A stretch of 64,000 bases of DNA from Ectopseudomonas composti (GTDB taxonomy: Bacteria; Pseudomonadota; Gammaproteobacteria; Pseudomonadales; Pseudomonadaceae), in contig NZ_FOWP01000003.1 of the NCBI RefSeq assembly GCF_900115475.1, positions 1 to 64,000 on the forward strand. The letters run 5' to 3'. The notes below the pieces were generated by a model. That model was not told where the DNA came from, searched no databases, and worked only from the letters and a program-made list of their open reading frames with translations. Positions 58,077-64,000 of this stretch are shown here, piece by piece (the stretch's first letter is position 1; each line of letters starts with the position of its first letter). A program made the position numbers and the translations under genes.

Positions 58077-59009
58077 CTAGCGTGGTTGGCGAGCGTCAAA
58101 ACGCTCCGCCCAGCGATGCTCACGAAATCGCTCGACGATAAAGTCGATGAATACCCGGGTCTTGGCCGGCAGTAGCTTCTGCGCGCTGAAGTAGAGGCTC
58201 AGGCTCCCGGTGTCGACGTACCAGTCGGGTAATACCCGCTGCAGACTGCCGCGTTGCAAATAGGGTAGCGCGTGGACGGTGCTGACCAGGGTGATGCCAA
58301 GGCCTTGCAGGGCCGCATGGCAAGCCGCTTCGGGATCGTTCATGGTCATGCGCTGCTTCAGTTCGAGGGTGGCCTGCTGATTGTCACGCGTGCGCAGCGG
58401 CCAAGTGCGCACGCGGCCGGTCTGCGGTGAGCGGATGAGGATGCCGTCGTGCCGGGGCAGATCCTCCGGTCGCGCGATGGGGGCTTGTCTGGCCAGATAG
58501 GTCGGTGCCGCCAGCAGCACTCGGTGGGCAGGTGCCAGTTGCCGGGCAATCGCGCCGGGAGGTAATTCGAAGCCGCCGCCGATGGCTGCGTCGAAGCCTT
58601 CACCAATGAGATCGACGGCACGGTTGTCGAAATGCCAATCCGGGGTGATCGCCGGGTAACGCGCGAGGAAATCGGCCAGGTGCGGCAGGATATAGTCGCG
58701 ACCAAAGGCTACGCCCATGCTCACCTTGAGGGTGCCGGCCGGTTGGCCCTGGCTGCTCGCCAGGTTCGCCACCGCGCCCTGGATGCTCGCCAAGCCGCCT
58801 GACACCTCTGCAAGAAAACGCTCGCCGGCTTCGGTCAGGGTCAGGCGTCTGGTGCTACGTAGGAACAGGCGCACGCCGAGATTGGACTCCAGGCGTGCGA
58901 CGTTCTTGCCAACGGCTGCCGGGGTCAGGCCCAGGCGCCGCGCGGCTTCGGCGAAGCTGCCTGCCTCGGCGGTGCGGACGAAGCACTCGATGCTGCTGAG
59001 GGTTTCCAT
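58077..59009 (-). CDS. LysR-family transcriptional regulator
   Basis: The 310-residue protein has an N-terminal LysR helix-turn-helix (FVRTAEAGSFAEAARRLGLTPAAVGKNV) and a substrate-binding domain. The ATG at 59009 is preferred over one six codons upstream. It diverges from an SDR gene across a 120-base promoter region, the classical LysR arrangement, so it probably controls that gene. The effector is unknown. Confidence 0.93.
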   Translation of the reverse strand: METLSSIECFVRTAEAGSFAEAARRLGLTPAAVGKNVARLESNLGVRLFLRSTRRLTLTEAGERFLAEVSGGLASIQGAVANLASSQGQPAGTLKVSMGVAFGRDYILPHLADFLARYPAITPDWHFDNRAVDLIGEGFDAAIGGGFELPPGAIARQLAPAHRVLLAAPTYLARQAPIARPEDLPRHDGILIRSPQTGRVRTWPLRTRDNQQATLELKQRMTMNDPEAACHAALQGLGITLVSTVHALPYLQRGSLQRVLPDWYVDTGSLSLYFSAQKLLPAKTRVFIDFIVERFREHRWAERFDARQPR

Positions 59010-59129
59010 GGTTACTCCATAAACCATTGGTATCGACTGAATATAGCGATTGCTAGCTTATCGGTTTTGAATGCCGGATGAATACTGAGGGCGTGTTCCA
59101 TTCAACCCCTCAGTTTCAGGAGATTCCCC

Positions 59130-59879
59130 ATGAGCATTCAGAAAACCCTCGAAAACAAGGTCGCCTTCATTCAGGGCGGCTCCCGCGGTATCGGTGCCGC
59201 CATTGCCCAGCGCCTGGCAAAAGAAGGTGCTGCCGTTGCACTGACCTATGTTTCATCAGCGGCTGGAGCTCTCGATGTGGTGCGTGAGATCGAAGCCGCT
59301 GGCGGCTGCGCCATCGCCATTCAGGCCGACAGCCGTGACGAGCAGGCCATTCGCGGCGCCATCCGCCATGCGGTGGATACCTTCGGTCGTCTCGATATCC
59401 TGGTGAACAATGCCGGTGTGCTGGCGGTGGCGCCGATCGATGAATTCAGTATCGAGGATCTGGATCGCACCCTGGACGTCAACGTGCGCAGCGTGGTGAT
59501 CGCCAGCCAGGAGGCTGCGCGGATGATGGGTGAGGGCGGTCGCATCATCACCATCGGCAGCACCAATGCCGAGCGCATGCCGTTCGCCGGTGGTTCTGTC
59601 TATGCGCTGAGCAAGGCGGCGGTGGCTGGTTTCACTAAGGGCCTGGCGCGTGACCTGGGGCCGCGTGGCATCACCGTCAATAATGTGCAACCGGGCCCGG
59701 TGGATACCGACATGAACCCGGATCAGGGGGATTTCGCCGAATCGCTGAAGCAGATCATGGCCTTGCCGCGCTACGGCAAGGCCGAGGAGATCGCTAGTTT
59801 CGTGGCCTATCTGGCCGGCTCGGAGGCGGCATATATCACCGGTGCCAACCTGACCATCGACGGTGGCTTCTCGGCCTGA
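59130..59879 (+). CDS. SDR-family oxidoreductase (3-ketoacyl-ACP reductase-like)
   Basis: The 249-residue enzyme has GGSRGIGAAIA for NADP binding, NNAGVLAVAP, Ser in TIGSTNAERMP and YALSK at the catalytic YxxxK, and ends in the usual ITGANLTIDGGF. AGGAG precedes the ATG. The sequence is close to general FabG-like reductases; the true substrate is not evident. A LysR regulator diverges from it. Confidence 0.93.
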   Translation: MSIQKTLENKVAFIQGGSRGIGAAIAQRLAKEGAAVALTYVSSAAGALDVVREIEAAGGCAIAIQADSRDEQAIRGAIRHAVDTFGRLDILVNNAGVLAVAPIDEFSIEDLDRTLDVNVRSVVIASQEAARMMGEGGRIITIGSTNAERMPFAGGSVYALSKAAVAGFTKGLARDLGPRGITVNNVQPGPVDTDMNPDQGDFAESLKQIMALPRYGKAEEIASFVAYLAGSEAAYITGANLTIDGGFSA

Positions 59880-59899
59880 CGAGGCTGGCAGGGCTGCGC

Positions 59900-59928
59900 C
59901 GGTAGGGTGCGCTTTGCGCACCGGCTTC
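59900..59928. repeat. REP-like motif between convergent genes
   Basis: GGTAGGGTGCGCTTTGCGCACCGGC carries the GTAGGGTGCGC family palindrome (GGTGCGC inverted as GCGCACC with one mismatch). Confidence 0.55.
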
Positions 59929-59957
59929 CCGCGCTCACACGTCTTGCCAGGGTTACG

Positions 59958-61109
<1,152 letters not shown>

Positions 61110-61193
61110 TCATGGCGAGGCGACGCCAGCCCCGCTGGAGAAGTCGGGCGGGATGGCAAATGTATGGCTTTGGCCGGCTCCTTGAACAAAGGT

Positions 61194-63023
<1,830 letters not shown>

Positions 63024-63085
63024 GGTGCGATCTCTTCTTGTTGGTTCGCGATCTGCGCCGCGATCGATCCAGTTTCGTTCAAGCC

Positions 63086-63145
63086 TGTTCAAAGTCAACG
63101 AACGAATTGTTCAGTTGTTCACATTTGACTGTTCAAAAGTGTTCA
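63086..63145. promoter_or_regulatory. Array of TGTTCA repeats (likely activator site)
   Basis: TGTTCA occurs at 63086, 63108, 63116, 63130 and 63140, all in the same direction. The array is upstream of the sigma-54 promoter by about 80-140 bases, a typical enhancer location for the divergent AcoR-like regulator. Confidence 0.65.
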
Positions 63146-63221
63146 GTGAAAAACTGGCAGGCCTGTAGAAACTGGCAGCTTTTTATTATTTATCAAAGAG
63201 ATGCGTTTATTCTGCGGGGAC

Positions 63222-63237
63222 TGGCACGCTTGTCGCT
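63222..63237 (+). promoter_or_regulatory. Sigma-54 promoter of the ABC transporter operon
   Basis: TGGCACGCTTGTCGCT matches TGGCACG-N4-TTGCW with one mismatch (T to C at position 13). The expected start is near 63248, 35 bases before the ATG. Confidence 0.85.
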
Positions 63238-63282
63238 ATCGATGTTCGCAATCGAATGGCACGACAAGAAAAAGGACAGGTC

Positions 63283-64000
63283 ATGTCGCTCAAGCTCGAA
63301 CACGTCACCCGTATCGTCGACGGCCAGGTGCATATCGACGATGCCAGCCTCAGTTTCGAACCTGGCTCCTTCAACGTTCTGCTCGGTCGCACCCTGGCCG
63401 GCAAGACCAGCCTGATGCGCCTTATGGCCGGGCTGGATCGGCCCAATAGCGGTCGGGTGTTGATGAACGGCGCCGATGTCACCGGCGTGCCGGTGCGCCA
63501 GCGCAACGTGTCGATGGTCTATCAGCAGTTCATTAACTACCCGACCCTGACGGTGTTCGAGAACATCGCCTCGCCACTGCGTCAGGCCGGTGTGGCCAAG
63601 GAGCAGATCGTCGAGAAGGTCGAGGCCACCGCGCGTATGCTGCGCATCGAGAAACTGCTGTCGCGTTATCCGCTGGAACTCTCCGGCGGCCAGCAACAGC
63701 GCACGGCCATGGCCCGGGCGTTGGTCAAGGATGCCTCGCTGATCCTGTTCGACGAACCGCTGGTCAACCTCGACTACAAGCTGCGCGAAGAGCTGCGCCA
63801 GGAAATGCGCGAGCTGTTCCAGGCGCGCCATACCATTGCCATCTACGCCACCACCGAGCCCAACGAGGCGCTGGCACTGGGCGGTACCACCACCATCCTG
63901 CATGAGGGGCGGGTGGTGCAGAGCGGCAAGACCGCCGAGGTCTACCACCGTCCGCAGCAGGTGCTGGCTGCCGAGCTGTTCTCCGAGCCCGCGATCAACC
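63283..64000 (+). CDS. ABC transporter ATPase (GlpS-like, carbohydrate/polyol type), cut by window edge
   Basis: Open for 239 codons with no stop before the edge. Walker A reads GRTLAGKTS, the Q-loop YQQF, the signature LSGGQQQR and Walker B LILFDEP. The H-loop His is replaced: the usual switch position reads [10 protein letters not shown]. This resembles GlpS/T ATPases of the glycerol ABC importer group from memory. AAAAAGGACAGG precedes the ATG. Substrate genes lie beyond the window; a polyol or sugar is probable. Confidence 0.85.
   Translation, partial: MSLKLEHVTRIVDGQVHIDDASLSFEPGSFNVLLGRTLAGKTSLMRLMAGLDRPNSGRVLMNGADVTGVPVRQRNVSMVYQQFINYPTLTVFENIASPLRQAGVAKEQIVEKVEATARMLRIEKLLSRYPLELSGGQQQRTAMARALVKDASLILFDEPLVNLDYKLREELRQEMRELFQARHTIAIYATTEPNEALALGGTTTILHEGRVVQSGKTAEVYHRPQQVLAAELFSEPAIN

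Overview
The window looks like chromosome of a gamma-proteobacterium of the genus Pseudomonas, probably near the mendocina/oleovorans/alcaliphila branch. The evidence is GC-rich coding DNA, Pseudomonas-type REP palindromes, and gene orders that match P. aeruginosa blocks I know from memory: apt-anr-hemN-ccoSIHG-ccoNOQP1-ccoNOQP2, and nasT-nasS-acnB-usp ... lpxH-ppiB-glnS-cysS. Both window edges cut genes: an aminotransferase on the left and an ABC ATPase on the right. I saw no rRNA, tRNA, CRISPR array, prophage or intact insertion sequence.

Layout. 1-12 kb holds accessory redox and stress genes: an esterase, the ohr/ohrR peroxide pair, a TetR-SDR-GST-kappa divergon, and a flavin monooxygenase/SDR operon facing another TetR regulator. 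A bacterial voltage-gated sodium channel follows. 12-28 kb is a microaerobic respiration island: apt, the oxygen sensor anr, hemN, the cbb3 oxidase assembly genes ccoG-H-I-S with a TauE/SafE protein, and two complete ccoNOQP operons in tandem. 29-32 kb is a three-gene ATP-grasp/alpha-E/transglutaminase operon of unknown product, preceded by an NtrC-like site and a sigma-54 promoter. 32-41 kb carries a cytochrome/rhodanese pair, an AEC transporter, a thiolase/multifunctional beta-oxidation pair, small membrane or secreted proteins and a glutamine amidotransferase. 41-47 kb has plsC, alaC, a PLP decarboxylase and the nitrate-sensing pair nasS-nasT. 47-59 kb is mostly housekeeping: acnB, a universal stress protein, miaE, lpxH, ppiB, glnS, cysS. 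59-64 kb has a LysR/SDR pair, a class C beta-lactamase, a sigma-54 activator and the start of an ABC transporter operon.

How the parts connect. Anr-type palindromes (TTGAC-N4-RTCAA) lie before hemN, ccoN2, the universal stress gene and, less convincingly, ccoG, so anr may control much of its own neighbourhood. Nitrogen control is the second theme. A -24/-12 promoter precedes nasST, and its leader carries two hairpins with A1/G4 hexaloops and an overlapping intrinsic terminator, which is the signature of an ANTAR antitermination target. NasT, an ANTAR protein, may therefore control its own operon. The ATP-grasp operon has a similar -24/-12 promoter with an NtrC-like dyad.

The strongest unexplained sequence is a roughly 550-bp imperfect inverted repeat between the YgdR-type lipoprotein gene and acnB. 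Each arm is a chain of small hairpins, and matching hairpins in the two arms keep their pairing through compensatory changes. All calls come from reading the sequence and from recalled family knowledge; no database search was run.
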